Shown here in pieces: positions 52,908 through 64,000 of a stretch of DNA of 64,000 nucleotides. Positions within the stretch are counted from its first letter, which is position 1. Each line of letters opens with the position of its first letter. The notes beneath the pieces are model-generated. The model saw nothing but the letters and a program-made list of their open reading frames with translations, ran no database searches and was not told the origin of the DNA. The stretch comes from Lentinus brumalis (Eukaryota; Basidiomycota; Agaricomycetes; Polyporales; Polyporaceae): NCBI GenBank assembly GCA_001792895.1, contig MARA01000055.1, positions 1 to 64,000 of the forward strand, written 5' to 3'. The position numbers were made by a program, and so were the translations under genes.

Positions 52908-54345
52908 AACACACGGAATGACGACTCACCTGCAACACTCTGTTGTGAGTGACCCGAGCTATATCGCAGGTGGGCACCAGAAGGGCAAGCATGTGCGTAC
53001 GCGTACTTACGCACCAGCGGGCAGAGCCGCGTGGTTCTCGGCAGGGCGGGTCGTTATGCCCCGGGAGCCAGGTCTCTCAGCATCACTGATGCTGTGCGGC
53101 CACTCGTGGTCCAAACAGGGCCCCTGCAGTGTGATTTCTGTCTGTAACTTTGACGCAGATCCCCAGGTGGTGTGGCCATCGCTAATCCTGCCACGCACTG
53201 TCCAAGCAAGACTCTCCGACCGTATTATCATACCACTAGACACGCCGTGGGCACGCACGTTGCAAACGTCGAGGGCTCAAAGCTGGTGACGACGGACATC
53301 GCTGAAACCCACCGCCGCTGGAATATGCCTTCCGTTGCGAAGGCGCTTACTGACCGCCAAATATTACCACCCGGAAGTCCATGAGGAGCGTCATGCGAGC
53401 AATGCCTCCACATGTATCGGTCGCCTTGGGTAGAACCATGATGCGTCTGTGCCAGAAACCCGGACAATGTAAGCTCCCAGCTCAAGGTTAAAGGCCGTGA
53501 GAACGCACCTAGAGAGCGGGGCAAGATAGAACTTGGGTGGATCGCAATCTCGGTAGAAGTCGTCAGGAGCACTGACGGCGATAGTACCTCGGTCCTAAAG
53601 TTATCTAACGCTTCAGGACACATGATGCCGGAGACGTCAGGTCGGGTATGTCTGAGGATGCATACACATTCATGAACAGAACTACTGAGAGGGACGGCTT
53701 ACTTACTTTGCGCCGAGAGATTCAGCCGGGTAGGGCTGAGATGTTTGGAGATGCGCACGTAGCAAAGGGCCGGCGCGATGAGACACCGACCTGCCCCGGG
53801 CCGAAGGGCCGGCAGGTCACCCATCAGGGAGTGTGACCGTCATTTGTCACCGCGTACCGAACGTTCGGAGTTCCGAATCGGTTCCCCATCCACGCAGTGC
53901 AACGAGATCGGCACGATCCCGTTGCGTCCTTGAAACCCGACGCCTCCTTGAGTCAAAGCACCTATGCAAGACGGTCGTGCATGCTTCCAGAGCGTTTCAC
54001 GGGTGGCTGTCGCAGCGTAAGAGGGCACATTTTGACCAGAACGATGCCATGGCAGGTGGCTCACCGGGCGATTTTGCTTTTCCGCCTCACCGCATCTCAG
54101 CACGTTTGCCAGGCTGAATACATAGCACGGCGGCACCATTCCACGGCCGCACCTTCAGGCTCCTCCTGCTATCTTTGTGCGAATGGGCGCGACGCGCGCT
54201 CATCGCTCGCCTCTCTAGACCAAGCAAGTCCCGAAACTGCTCACCTACGCACTCAGGTGCCCTGTCTGAACTCGTCCTCACTGAGCTGCCATTCCCTGAC
54301 GCCTGCCAACAGAGTCCCATCCTGCATCCCTCGTAGCGTCTCATA
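52908..54345. other. Upstream region of the giant transposase gene; one GC-rich hairpin
   Basis: No gene. A hairpin at 53788-53818 has perfect 8-base arms GACCTGCC/GGCAGGTC. I searched by eye for terminal inverted repeats matching 61933-64000 and found none. Confidence 0.4.
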
Positions 54346-57300
54346 ATGCCACCAAAACCTGGGAGAGGCCAGAAGCGAGGGCCCGGGCGCCCTCGACGAC
54401 ACTTCAACGGTCCCCGCGGCGGCGGCAGCTCCCGTCCGACTACAAGTGAGCCCACTCCGACAATATCACAGGGGTGTCCTCCCGCACACCCCACCTTGCC
54501 CTCCAAAACACTCGAACCAACCTCAGCGCCCGCACCACTCACCGCCCCACACGAGCCCGTTGGCCGTTCAGCGCTGTTCCTCCAGCTACACGAAGCTCGG
54601 GATCTTGGAGACTTCGAGGATGTCGCCGCGGAGAAACGACTCCCAGATTTTTTGAACCAGACGGAGCTACCAGCGTCATGGAAGTTGGTCGCCACGCTGC
54701 CAACGCACAAGCTGTTCAAGTGGTTCGAGGAGCAGGTAAGCTTGGATGTGATCATCCACGATACATTCTCGTTGACGACACGGGCAAACTGTATCCACAG
54801 AAAAACGATTACAACGTCAATGGGTTCAAACGGGGAGCTTGCGTGCGCATCATTTGGATTGGTCACCCAGGCGATTCTCCTGTGGACGCGCGGGCGCGCC
54901 CGTTTGTTGTAGAGTTCGACTCGGAGACACATGTATCCCAAGACCGCATCGACCGTGCCATACGGGACGCCCGCCCGGTTGTGAGATGGGACTACTATTG
55001 TGCTGGTATACACGACCTCGCAGTTGACGAACTGGTCCAAGCGCAAGCCGCGCGCATAGCCAAGGCCGCGGAGAAAGCAGCTGCGGCGAAGCGAAGGACG
55101 GCTGCCAAGGGCGCGTTAGGTCAGCAAAAGCAGGAGGCGGCGGGTGAGGAGGAAGAAGAGGTGGGGGAGGAAGAAGAGGAAGCGCCAGGGGGCCTAGGAA
55201 GCGAGGGAGGGGAGGGGAAGACACGGCCGAAGCGGGGCAGAGTACGGAGGCTCGTGGGCGGTGGGACAAGTGCGCGCACCATGTTAGACTGAGGGTGCGT
55301 GTTTCTGATGTGATTCATTCTACATCATACGAAGTGAGCCGTGCGCAGCTGGAGGTCACCGCCGACGATCTAACCAAGGTGCACATTTGGAGAGAGCACG
55401 ATCACGCCGATGCCCAAGGGCCCCAATTAGACAGCCTCCAACCGTCCCGCTACCTCAGACTCATGATCCTCGAGAGATTTCGGGTCACCAATGCCCGAGT
55501 CTCAATGGTCAAAAAAGGTGAGTCCGTTGTTCGTCTACCCTGCACCATTAGGGGAGGTTGAGGAGTGCTCATGAATCCGTGATCGTCCAGGTCTGCAGGC
55601 CATGTTGGACGGCAAAGCAAACGACCAGGCCGCGACGCGAGGTCTGAAAGAGGAGATTCCGCACTTCTATTTCCCCGCGCCTCATCGAATGTTCCGGTCG
55701 GAGCAAATAACGAACATGTTCAAGATGAATCGCAATCGTGAACGCGCAGATCGGAACCCCATGCGAGCAGTTCATCTCATTGCGCGGCGGGAGACGTTTA
55801 GGATATACTTGTACGTTCACATGGCCATGAGTTCTTCGTAAATGGATACTGAAGCCCCGCCTGCAGCTATACACCGCACAACTTCGACATGGCAGACACC
55901 CTGTCAGAATTCACAGTGGCCATGACCGATGAATTCTCATTGGACTCACTAATTCTCAACGGGATGCAGCGCGGCTGGGCCCTGGATTCCAGTTGGCGCA
56001 ACAAGAACGAGAACCGCGCGGCTGTGACATTTCTCATCGCCGTAAACTCCTCTCTACACGCCATGCCAGGTAAGCCTCATAGCCGGGCAACAGAGCCCTG
56101 TGTGGTATGACGGTAAGGCTGAATTGAGGCTCGCAGGATCTGTGTTGATGTCCGCAAATGTGAGGACGCGTACGCTGGCTGCATACCTGCGTGCCACCAA
56201 GGTGAAGCTTCTGGAGCGAGCGATCGCAATCGACAAAGGTGCGTTACCACGAATCCAGCGTCTCGTTGAACCTTGACCTGAGAGCATGCGCAGGGGAGGC
56301 CTGCCTGGAGGGCCGGACGGCCTTCGAAATCAACGATTTGCGCACGGCCGCCAGGCTCATGACCGACGATGAGTACGACGTGTCTCACTGGATGATAGAC
56401 AAGTGCCTTGCCGAGCTCTACGCCATACGTGAAGGTACGTCGCGACCGCTCAAATTGGCTGTGCGCGTGCCGAGTTCAAATTGTTATATCAGTGTATCCT
56501 GGGGCGCGCGTTCGGCTCTGTCAATTCCATGTTGTGCAAGCCATCACCCGGATGGAGTGTGACAACGGCCAACGCGGTTCTCCAATGCGTATCGCGATGG
56601 AGATCAAGGTGCAGATTGTGTATCACTTTCGAATCCTGCAGCGCTGTCGCCGGCGGGAGGCCTGGCCGCGATATCTGGAGACATTCTACCAGAACGTCGA
56701 ACGGGCAATCATGGCGCAAGTCCCCGAGGACCCGCCTTCAGCTCAGAACGCGCCTGCAGGCGCGTCTTCTCATCCAGCACCCGCAAGCAGCGCCCCTGCA
56801 ACTCTGCAGGCACGAGATGTGGACGCCCGAGCTGCGTATGAACGCGCGCGCACGCAATTGCAGTTCGTGAAGAACTATTTTGAGACTAACTGGTTTGTCG
56901 AGACGTGGTTGGGTACGAAACTCGCCGGTAATGGGGGAGAGCGCACGCTAACCAATGTCTCTCACGCGTCTAGATACCTTCACTGATATGGGCCTGCCAG
57001 AGGACGGGACGCGGGATGGGACATGGAACACCAACAACCCTATGGAACGTTCGTTTCGAACGTTTGACACTGTATTCCTAGAGAACAGGAGGAACAAGAG
57101 GTGCGTTCAATCGTCATGCTGCGGAACATATATGCAGAAAGTAATGCCCGGATGCAGGGCTGACCGACTTATTGTCGTGGTAATCAATGATTACCTCCCA
57201 TTCTACCGCACATGGCGACCAGAGGATCGTGGCCCACCTGCTCAGTTGATCGAGCTGGACATGCTGGCTTGGACGATCTGGGATAAGGGCTTCGTGCGCC

Positions 57301-60300
57301 GCAACTCGGATGGGCGGACTTATTCCGTGGACTCCCCAGCGTGAGTGTACAGTGCGGCTGTGAGTCTTGCGACCATGTTGACGTCCAAACTCGCAGTACC
57401 CAGAAAACTGGTGCAGCGACGTACCCAAGGGTCTCTCGAGTTCCACCCAGTTGCGGATGTAATCACTTCCTGCAAACCGGTAAGATGTGCGCGCACATCA
57501 AAGCGGTTCTACATCTGGAGACCAACGGACCTGTCGAAGATTGGCAAGGTAAGCCGCACAAGTCTTAAAAAGCGGTGTCCGAGCTGAGACCCTCTTGCGG
57601 TAAGAGGTGGAATCTATTTCTGAGCGACATAGGTTGGTGGTGGAGACGGAGGACAGCGACGTGCGGGAACGTCGAATGCCATCGGACGATTCCCATTACA
57701 AGGAACTTGATCGCATCATGGAGCGTGTCGTAGATCTCGACACCGAAGCGGCCCGACAAGCGCAAGAGGCCGAACATCGCAAAGACATCCCTGGGACGGG
57801 GACAGGTGCGCATATTCAGAGCTCTACAATGAAGTAAGTGCCAACCAACTATCGACAGCACATCCTTCCACGCCTGGCCGACCCAAGAACATCACCCCAA
57901 TGCAGGAGTTCCGAACGCCGACAGCGAGACGTGTCACGGCAGCAGCTCGTACCTCATCGTCCCCTTCCCCAGCCCAGTCTGTGCTCAGATTCAACAAGCC
58001 CCCCATATTCTCTAAGAAGCGAGGAGTTCCCAAGGCTCAGAAACTCGCCCACAACAGTACCTTCCCGCGCACGCAGGCGATACGGAATGGGTACATTGCC
58101 GCTGCTCAGATGGCTCGCCTCAGTAACTCTGAGCTGACACTGACCAACTTCTCGACGACGGGACCAGTCACGTTTGTCCCTCCCGCGTCGTTAGACGGGC
58201 CGATGACACGCGAGGAAGAGTGTATGGAGAAGTCTGACTTCGCCAGATGGACGAGCCCTGAGTACACGTTGCGACACGACGAGTGGAAGTTCTTCATTGA
58301 CCTCTTCAACAATTCGGTGATCGCTCAGCGACGGGGCATTGTGTTCCTGACATCTCCGCAACTTCCTTTGGCAACATTCCTACACGCGAATCATTCCATA
58401 ACCGCAGATAGATTTACTCTCACCGTAAGTGCCGGCATTCCAGGCGAGCGGGAGTTGGGTTACTGACGAACCCGCCATCGCAGTTGAGGGACGGGGGCAT
58501 AGCGGATTTGCCGACCTGATAGAATCAAGAACCCGTGCACTGGTCACGCACCTCGTGTTCGTCCACGTAGAGAACGGACACTGGACTATCCACGACCACG
58601 ACCTCAGCGGGGAGGAGCCGCAAACCACCTCATGGAACTCGTTGTCTGGGTTCGGGTGTCCCGATCTGTCCGCACAGCTGACGATCGCTCGAGTGACGCA
58701 CGCACATCAACCATCACGCTCTCGTAGAGACGAGGCCCGAGACAACCTAACTGTGCGTATTGTCGTACTTGAAGCTATCAAATCTGACAATATGCGCGCA
58801 GATAATCGACCCTACACTATTGGGCACAGGAGCGACCCCGAGCGTGCAGGAAATACCGACTGGTCTCCAAACCGACGGAGCGTCTTGCGGCTTCTGGTCG
58901 GTCCTGTTCGCGTGGGGGATCCTGCTACAATTTGATGCCCATCAAGAGGCGGTCTACGACCTCACGGTGAAGGATCTGAAGGTGATGTTTGAGCTCATCT
59001 GGCGCACCTTCCGAGCAAGTGAGACCGGTCTCCCCATGTCTGTGGTGCAGACGGTGTTCGAACCCTTCAGCGCGGCGATGGACTGGTCCGGGTTGCCGCC
59101 AATCGTGAGTAACGACGGGCATATCGAGGATGACACATGATGCTGATGATGCCGAAGTTTGCACACAGGGATTGTATGGATGACCGGATAGGGAGCCCTG
59201 CTGAACCGGGTCTCCGGGGAAACCCTTCTCGTGAGGCCCAGCCAGTGCAGGTGACCCCCGTGACGCAACGGTCGGATCTGGCAAGCCGGGTCAGCGAGTT
59301 CAGCGAAAGACCACGGAATTCCATGTGGCAGATTGACATCCACCAATTCACCGTGGCGCAATTCCTGCAGTTGCGCGACAATCACATGGTCTCTGGTTTC
59401 ATGATCGACCTCACGCTCTGGTTACTGCAGGAAGATCTTCGACGCGGGCGATGGGACCTGAGCTTTGGAGCCATGCCGCTTCCTTCGAGGGTACTCCTGG
59501 ACAAGGTGATCGTCATGAACGAGACTCAGTGCTTTGAATTGGCATCAGCCCCGGGAATAGAGTCGGCCAGCGGGGGACTGAAGCCTCGTGGCTCGAGGAA
59601 CCTGTGGTTCAACGAGGTGAGTGAATTCCCCTGAGTCCACCGCCGCTGTGCCTAGCAGCATGCTGAGCCGAGCTCGACTTTAGGTGAACATCTTTGAGAG
59701 ACAGCTACTCGTGCTGCCATATTTCTGGAAGGACAAGAAACATTGGGTGTGCGCCGTGGCCGACTTCAAACACAAGACGATTCAGATCTACGACAGCCTC
59801 TTCGCTATCAGACGTGCGAGGAGGTTTTATATCGTGAGTTATGTGGATGCAAGATCACAAGTGCGCGGCCCGGCTTACATGTCCTTTGCCCAGCGAATAT
59901 TCAAAATGTTGCAGTGGGAATACCGGCAGCGATATAACTCTGATATCGCAGAGTCGGGGTGGGCATCAGTGGCCCCGGAGCCGTTCGTAAGTGTCACATT
60001 ACTCACAGTTGAAGTTTGCATGGTCGCTGACGGGCGTGTTGTTAGCCTACCGTCCCGCAACAAGGCGCAAGCGTACACTGTGGAATATACACCATTCGTT
60101 TCGTGGTGGAGGTGCTATGCGGTCGTCAACCGAACGACAGCAATTTCGTTTTCTCTGCGGATGACGCCATGGCGTACCGACGTGCATTAGGTCTGCGGGT
60201 GATGGAAGCGTGCCCCAGACCAGTCGCGGCAGGCACATACGTGGTGACCGACGAGGATGGCATTGAGGAGAGCGACCCCGCGGGTGTCAGTGCGCCGAGG

Positions 60301-61932
60301 GAGCCCATGGGCAACCGCTCCGCGGCGGGAGGGGCCGAGGCTGACCAGGTCGCGCAGCCCACCACGCGCATGAGCGACACTCGGGGCAACTATGCGGGGT
60401 TGCCAGCAACGCCCGCCATCGTGACACCCCTGCCAACAGAGGGAGTTATGGTTCCACCGCAACCTGAGCCGGCCCCGGTCCCAGAATCCACCGTTCCAGC
60501 GTCCGTTGAATGGCTTGTGCGGGCGACACCGAGAGCCGAGCGCAGCAAGGCCGTCGGAGGCCCCCACGGGGCCGCTGGTCTATCTGCCGTGGTCACAAGA
60601 TCATGTCGCCGTGCAACACTGGTGGGCGAGGATATACCAGGTGTCGAGCAAGACCCCGAAGACAACACGCCGGCCCAGTTGGTCAGGGACGAAGTGGCAG
60701 TGAACGAGCAGTGGGACCCGACCGGGGTCAAATCCATACCCAACGTCGGTTCACAAATCGAGACGGAAAGTATCTCGGTGATGTTGGCCCCACGACAAGG
60801 TGCGACCTCGGGAATCATGGCGATGCGGTCGAACACCGCCAGTGCAGCGCTATCCTGGGTGCAGAGGGTGAAGAATAGAATGTGAGTTCATAACTATGCG
60901 TAATGAAAGGGTCCCGCTGACTGGTACCGGTGCAGATTCCCTCAGCCAGGCGAGTGGCAGATGGTAGTGTACGTGAAGGCTCCTGTGCCACCTTGCCCGT
61001 ACCGAGCGTTTCCGGCGGAGGTAGTCCGGACAGACGAGGAGAAGGGAACGGTCACAGTGCGTGCCGACCCTGCTCTGGTCTACCTGGAGTGTACGGACTA
61101 CCCGGAGACGTGGCGCGTGGCCGACGCGCAAGCTTTGCACAAACGTCTGTCGAGAACCCGGACGATGAAGCTAAGCGAGTATCTCCATATGGAAATGGCA
61201 GCTTTGGGAGACGAGGAGGTGAGCGCAAATGTACATGAACATGATCGCCGACGATGCTAAGTACCACCGCGATATGCACAGATTCCGCCAATGATATGGC
61301 CCGCAGATCTATGTCACGACGCCCGCGACCGGCGATTTGCGACTTTGTGGTCACCAGCGCGACAGGAGCTAGCTGCGCACCTGGAAGGGTTGCTCCCGAC
61401 CATGACGGCGCGGCTTAGACATGAGCACAGTGGCAGTGATGACCTGTTTGGCCAGACTATTCACGACGCCATGCTAGCTAACGGCTACGACGAGGAAGGC
61501 GATCGGATCATGGGCGGCAGCAAACCCGAAGGGTCTCATGAATTTTATGCCCGTCGTACCAGTCACCCAGAGCGCATTGATGGTTCACGACGCAGGTTGT
61601 TGGATGCGGCGGATGAAGCAATCGTGCGCCAGATAGCGGAAGGATGGTACCGCGAACAACCCGCAGACCCTATCGGAGACAGTACGCGCATCAAGACGGT
61701 CTTCGCCGGCGGTGTATACCTGACTTACGCAGCGCTAGCTTGGCGTGCGGGCATGGGCATAGAAGCGGTCCCCACGGCCATCGAGTCGGGCAGTCTAGTG
61801 CGGCCGGCAGGGCGGTACGAGCAAGCATGGGACGCGTATCGCAAGGTTGCGCGCTTGAACCTCGATGAAACGCATCGTTGGGTGCAGCCAGAACTTGCGG
61901 TTGAGTGTGCGACCTTCTCTGATGTAACGTAG
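54346..61932 (+). CDS. Giant Mutator-like transposase with SWIM finger and two ULP1-type peptidase domains
   Basis: Predicted 20 exons: 54346-54735, 54801-55160, 55241-55517, 55591-55810, 55867-56069, 56137-56238, 56294-56434, 56493-56912, 56974-57100, 57158-57340, 57397-57548, 57605-57805, 57859-58424, 58484-58752, 58802-59104, 59158-59616, 59684-59986, 60046-60881, 60936-61218, 61282-61932; about 2,148 residues. In order: AT-hook (KRGPGRPRRH); Cys/His cluster (KCAHH...REHDH); DDE core with D in WALDSSWRNKNE (457), D in MIDKC (553), CQFH (574-577) and E near ETNW; TNNPMERSF; SWIM finger CGCNHF...KMCAH (about 830); second hook (TPGRPK); peptidase 1 with GHW (1147) and QTDGASC (1233); peptidase 2 with KHW (1478), IYDSL (1495) and QQGASVHC (1571); acidic tail. 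The exon 2-3 link (55161-55240) is least certain; alternatively 54346-55292 is a separate AT-hook protein. One -1 shift near 58510 is needed. Plant MULEs with ULP1-like domains are known; two in tandem are unusual. Confidence 0.75.
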
Positions 61933-62580
61933 TTATATGGGGGAATGGTTATGGTGTGGTGATGTCACAGTCGCGAAATCGTCCAGCTGAAGAGGCTAAG
62001 TGCTAGAATCGGGGCCGGACCCGAGGAGGTGCAAGTGACAAGCCCATGGCATGTGCGGGATGGATGAAGTTCGGGCGGACGTCATCGGGGACATCATGAT
62101 GAGGCAGGTCGAGGAAGGTCAGGCGGTAGCGTCACTGAGTATGTTACTAGATCAGATTGCAGACATACCGGTCGCGCCCTGTGGCCAGTAAGTAGTATGG
62201 GTTCGGTATGAAGGGAACGTCTGCGCACTGTTGTTCACCCGGAAATCATATGTTCGAACTTGATGCCATTGTACAGTGGCCTTCTTCTGCATTATCGCCA
62301 ATCTGTACAGCAGGTGGGATAGCTCTATGGACGGACTTACCTTGTTGGCATGATTTGGGACGGGGAGGGACGTGCGAGGCAATGTACTAGTAGAGCTCGG
62401 ATCACGATCTTCGCACCAGAGGTCGGAACGGAGTCGCGCCAGGGACGTGCGAGTACATGCTCATAGATCTGAATGGCCGGCAGAGAGTGGGCTCAAGGCT
62501 AGCGCACCCGTGTTCACGGGTTGCAGACGGACTCTACTAAAATAGCCAGGGATGGGCGGTCGGTGACTGAACAATATGCA
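61933..62580. other. Intergenic region between convergent genes
   Basis: Nothing recognised; would hold both terminators. Confidence 0.4.
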
Positions 62581-63333
62581 TTAGAGAACGCCGTTGTGGC
62601 CAGCGTATGTGGACTCTAATATCCTACTGCACGTCCCCAGATCATTCGCCGGGGTTTGATCATCGTCTTCGCCGTCCGAAAGCGTGGCTTCGGTGGTAGC
62701 ATCGTCGTCATCAAACTCAACATACGGCATGACTGCTCCGCGAGAGATGTCCTCGACACCTTGGAGTCTCCTTGCAACGCTGGCGTGGTCATCACGGAGT
62801 CAATTTACGCTAGATAGTGCGTTTGAGAGTTACATGGAGCAAACTTACGTGATCGCTATCAGTTCGACTCTGGGGATGTCGACGATCCTCATATCCACCA
62901 GCCTGCGTCCATCGTCGCTGCGACGCAAGACAATGAGCTCTGCGCACAGATCGGGGCCACCTTGTCTGCGCATGGCGTGGATGCCTTGATTCACGGGCTG
63001 AGTGGCTCCGTCTGCGCCTAACTTGACGTATACGTCGAAGTGACTGAGAGCCATCATCTCCCGAGTTCTTCGTGTCTGATGCACGGTGACCGACAGCTTG
63101 CGTAACTCCCCAGTTAGACTGGGAGTCCACTGCCGTGACAGAGTGGGTATATCTTGCCCGCCCAAACCAGTGTACCGACGCGCAGGTATTGCTGTGAAGG
63201 CGGGCATCTTGCTCAAGGGAAACTTGTACGCCCGGACGGCCTGTGTGAATGGTCAGAACACATTGTAGTAGTTGGAATTGCATACGATACTCACTCGGGC
63301 GCGTTGTGCACAACCGTCTAGGGGCATCGACAT
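62581..63333 (-). CDS. Small three-exon gene (209 aa) convergent with the giant transposase, function unknown
   Basis: Minus-strand exons 63295-63333, 62849-63240 and 62581-62779; introns of 54 and 69 bases (GTGAGT...CACACAG and GTAAGT...GCCAG). The lengths add to exactly 210 codons, from ATG 63333 to TAA 62581. The protein shows WTPSLTGELRKLSVTVHQTRRTREMMALSHFDVYVKLG, then QGGPDLCAELIVLRRSDDGRRLVDMRIVDIPRVEL, a possible beta-rich fold, and a very acidic tail (VEFDDDDATTEATLSDGEDDD). Similar C-terminal modules occur in transposon-derived proteins of Agaricomycetes as I recall them, but I cannot name the family. Its position suggests it belongs to the same mobile unit as the transposase. Confidence 0.6.
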
Positions 63334-64000
63334 GATGATAGCAGAGGGTAAGACGAGAACGCATGAGTTGGATGATGATTTAGAGCGGCGTGATGTCAGC
63401 TATGTGTGTCAAGCAAAGGAGATGAAAGAGCGCGCATAATGGAGGGTGCTCGAGCAGGGCTCGAGGGGGAGGAATGCGAGGGCGCCCATAGAGGTGTGCC
63501 AGTGCGCGGGCAAGTGAAGGAGTAGGCGCGCGAATGGACGGGCAGAGCGAGGCAGAGCGCGGGCATCGCCGAGGAGGACGGGTGCTAGCGCTAGGATAAT
63601 GTGGGAGCGGGTGCCGGTGGTGAGAGGCTCACCGGAAGGGAGCGCCGATGAGGAAGTGGGTCGGCAAACGGGGCGGGCTCGTTAGGAGGGTGGAAGAGTG
63701 TCGAGCGCGGGGGTAGCTGGAGGGAGGCGCTGAGGATGGATGGAGCTCGGCAAGTGCATTGGCGCCCAAAGGAGAGGGGAAAAGTTGGACGATCTGGAGG
63801 GGAAAGAGCAGGGTAAAGAACACAGAAAATAATTTTGTGATGCTTAGTGACATGTAGCGAGTACACATAGGAAAGATGAAGGTGACCTGAGTGATGGAGG
63901 ACGAGATACAGAAAGTGTATGACAGATGTGCCAACGCGGGAGGCGCTGCCTCATCGAGCCATGACGGAATGTCGAAGGCGTCTGGCATTAACCCATTTTG
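63334..64000. other. Purine-rich right edge, no complete gene
   Basis: G/A-rich on the plus strand from about 63420 to 63800. A minus-strand frame from 63988 (MPDAFDIPSWLDEAAPPALAHL) may be an exon of a gene entering from the right, with GTCACC or similar after it, but it has no support beyond openness. Confidence 0.3.

Noticed and set aside
54346..55292. Separate 293-residue AT-hook gene upstream of the transposase
   Set aside because: Possible (exons 54346-54735 and 54801-55292 close well), but the transposase frame extends upstream of its first Met into the same exon with a Cys/His cluster, so one gene is the simpler reading. Kept as an alternative.
53700..63400. Terminal inverted repeats of the Mutator-like element
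   Set aside because: I compared flanks by eye and found no convincing long inverted pair or 8-9 bp target duplication. A self dot plot is needed.
1..64000. CRISPR array, rRNA or tRNA genes
   Set aside because: The 48-bp and 152-bp arrays have no spacers, and no rRNA or tRNA signature was seen. The tRNA-like 20-mer at 13312-13331 is only a primer site.

Overview
The window reads as the left end of a fungal chromosome. It opens with about 100 bp of CCCTAA telomere repeat. Real genes behind it carry many short introns (about 41-73 bp, GT-AG), have a moderately high GC content, and belong to families expanded in Agaricomycetes: F-box/LRR proteins, BTB/POZ proteins, a TET/JBP-type dioxygenase, Ty3/gypsy chromoviruses and a Mutator-like transposon. 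A mushroom-forming basidiomycete, perhaps a polypore, is my inference; no rRNA or marker gene is present to prove it.

Layout. 1-9778: telomere, then one F-box gene (minus strand) broken twice, at its 3' end by the telomere and in the middle by a complete 9-kb gypsy element (662-9638; two 391-bp LTRs that look identical; 5-bp target duplication GTACC). That element has gag, protease-RT, RNase H-integrase-chromodomain and an extra third ORF. 9779-14381: a 152-bp tandem repeat, then a pol-less gypsy fragment (LTR, primer site, an extra ORF, gag) that interrupts another small gene. 14600-16050: a truncated BTB gene and an SDR dehydrogenase relic. 17137-20129: the best-conserved gene, a MUB1/samB MYND-finger protein. 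21458-22769: a single-pass membrane protein ending in a PPxY motif. 23449-27092: a tandem BTB family of three in different states of decay, the last cut by the LTR of a gypsy element whose pol is intact but whose gag and 5' LTR are gone (27093-31092). 33938-36193: two divergent paralogues with an N-terminal helical region and a nucleotidyltransferase-like motif. 37062-38219: a proline-rich spliced gene. 40995-42799: a TET/JBP 2-oxoglutarate dioxygenase, preceded by a 48-bp minisatellite. 43764-50229: largely uninterpretable. 50230-52871: a spliced unknown gene and an intact F-box gene. 54346-61932: a predicted 20-exon gene for an about 2,150-residue protein joining a Mutator-like DDE transposase, a SWIM zinc finger and two ULP1-type cysteine peptidase domains, with a convergent 209-residue gene at 62581-63333.

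The two systems most worth attention are the giant transposase with its double SUMO-peptidase module, and the TET/JBP gene. In basidiomycetes TET/JBP genes are known to travel with DNA transposons of the KDZ class, but I could not establish such a transposon here.

A caution: at least seven independent coding regions, including the conserved MUB1 gene, break in the same sense (reading shifts by -1, as if one base were missing). Uncorrected single-base deletions in a long-read assembly would explain this better than seven separate mutations or programmed frameshifts.
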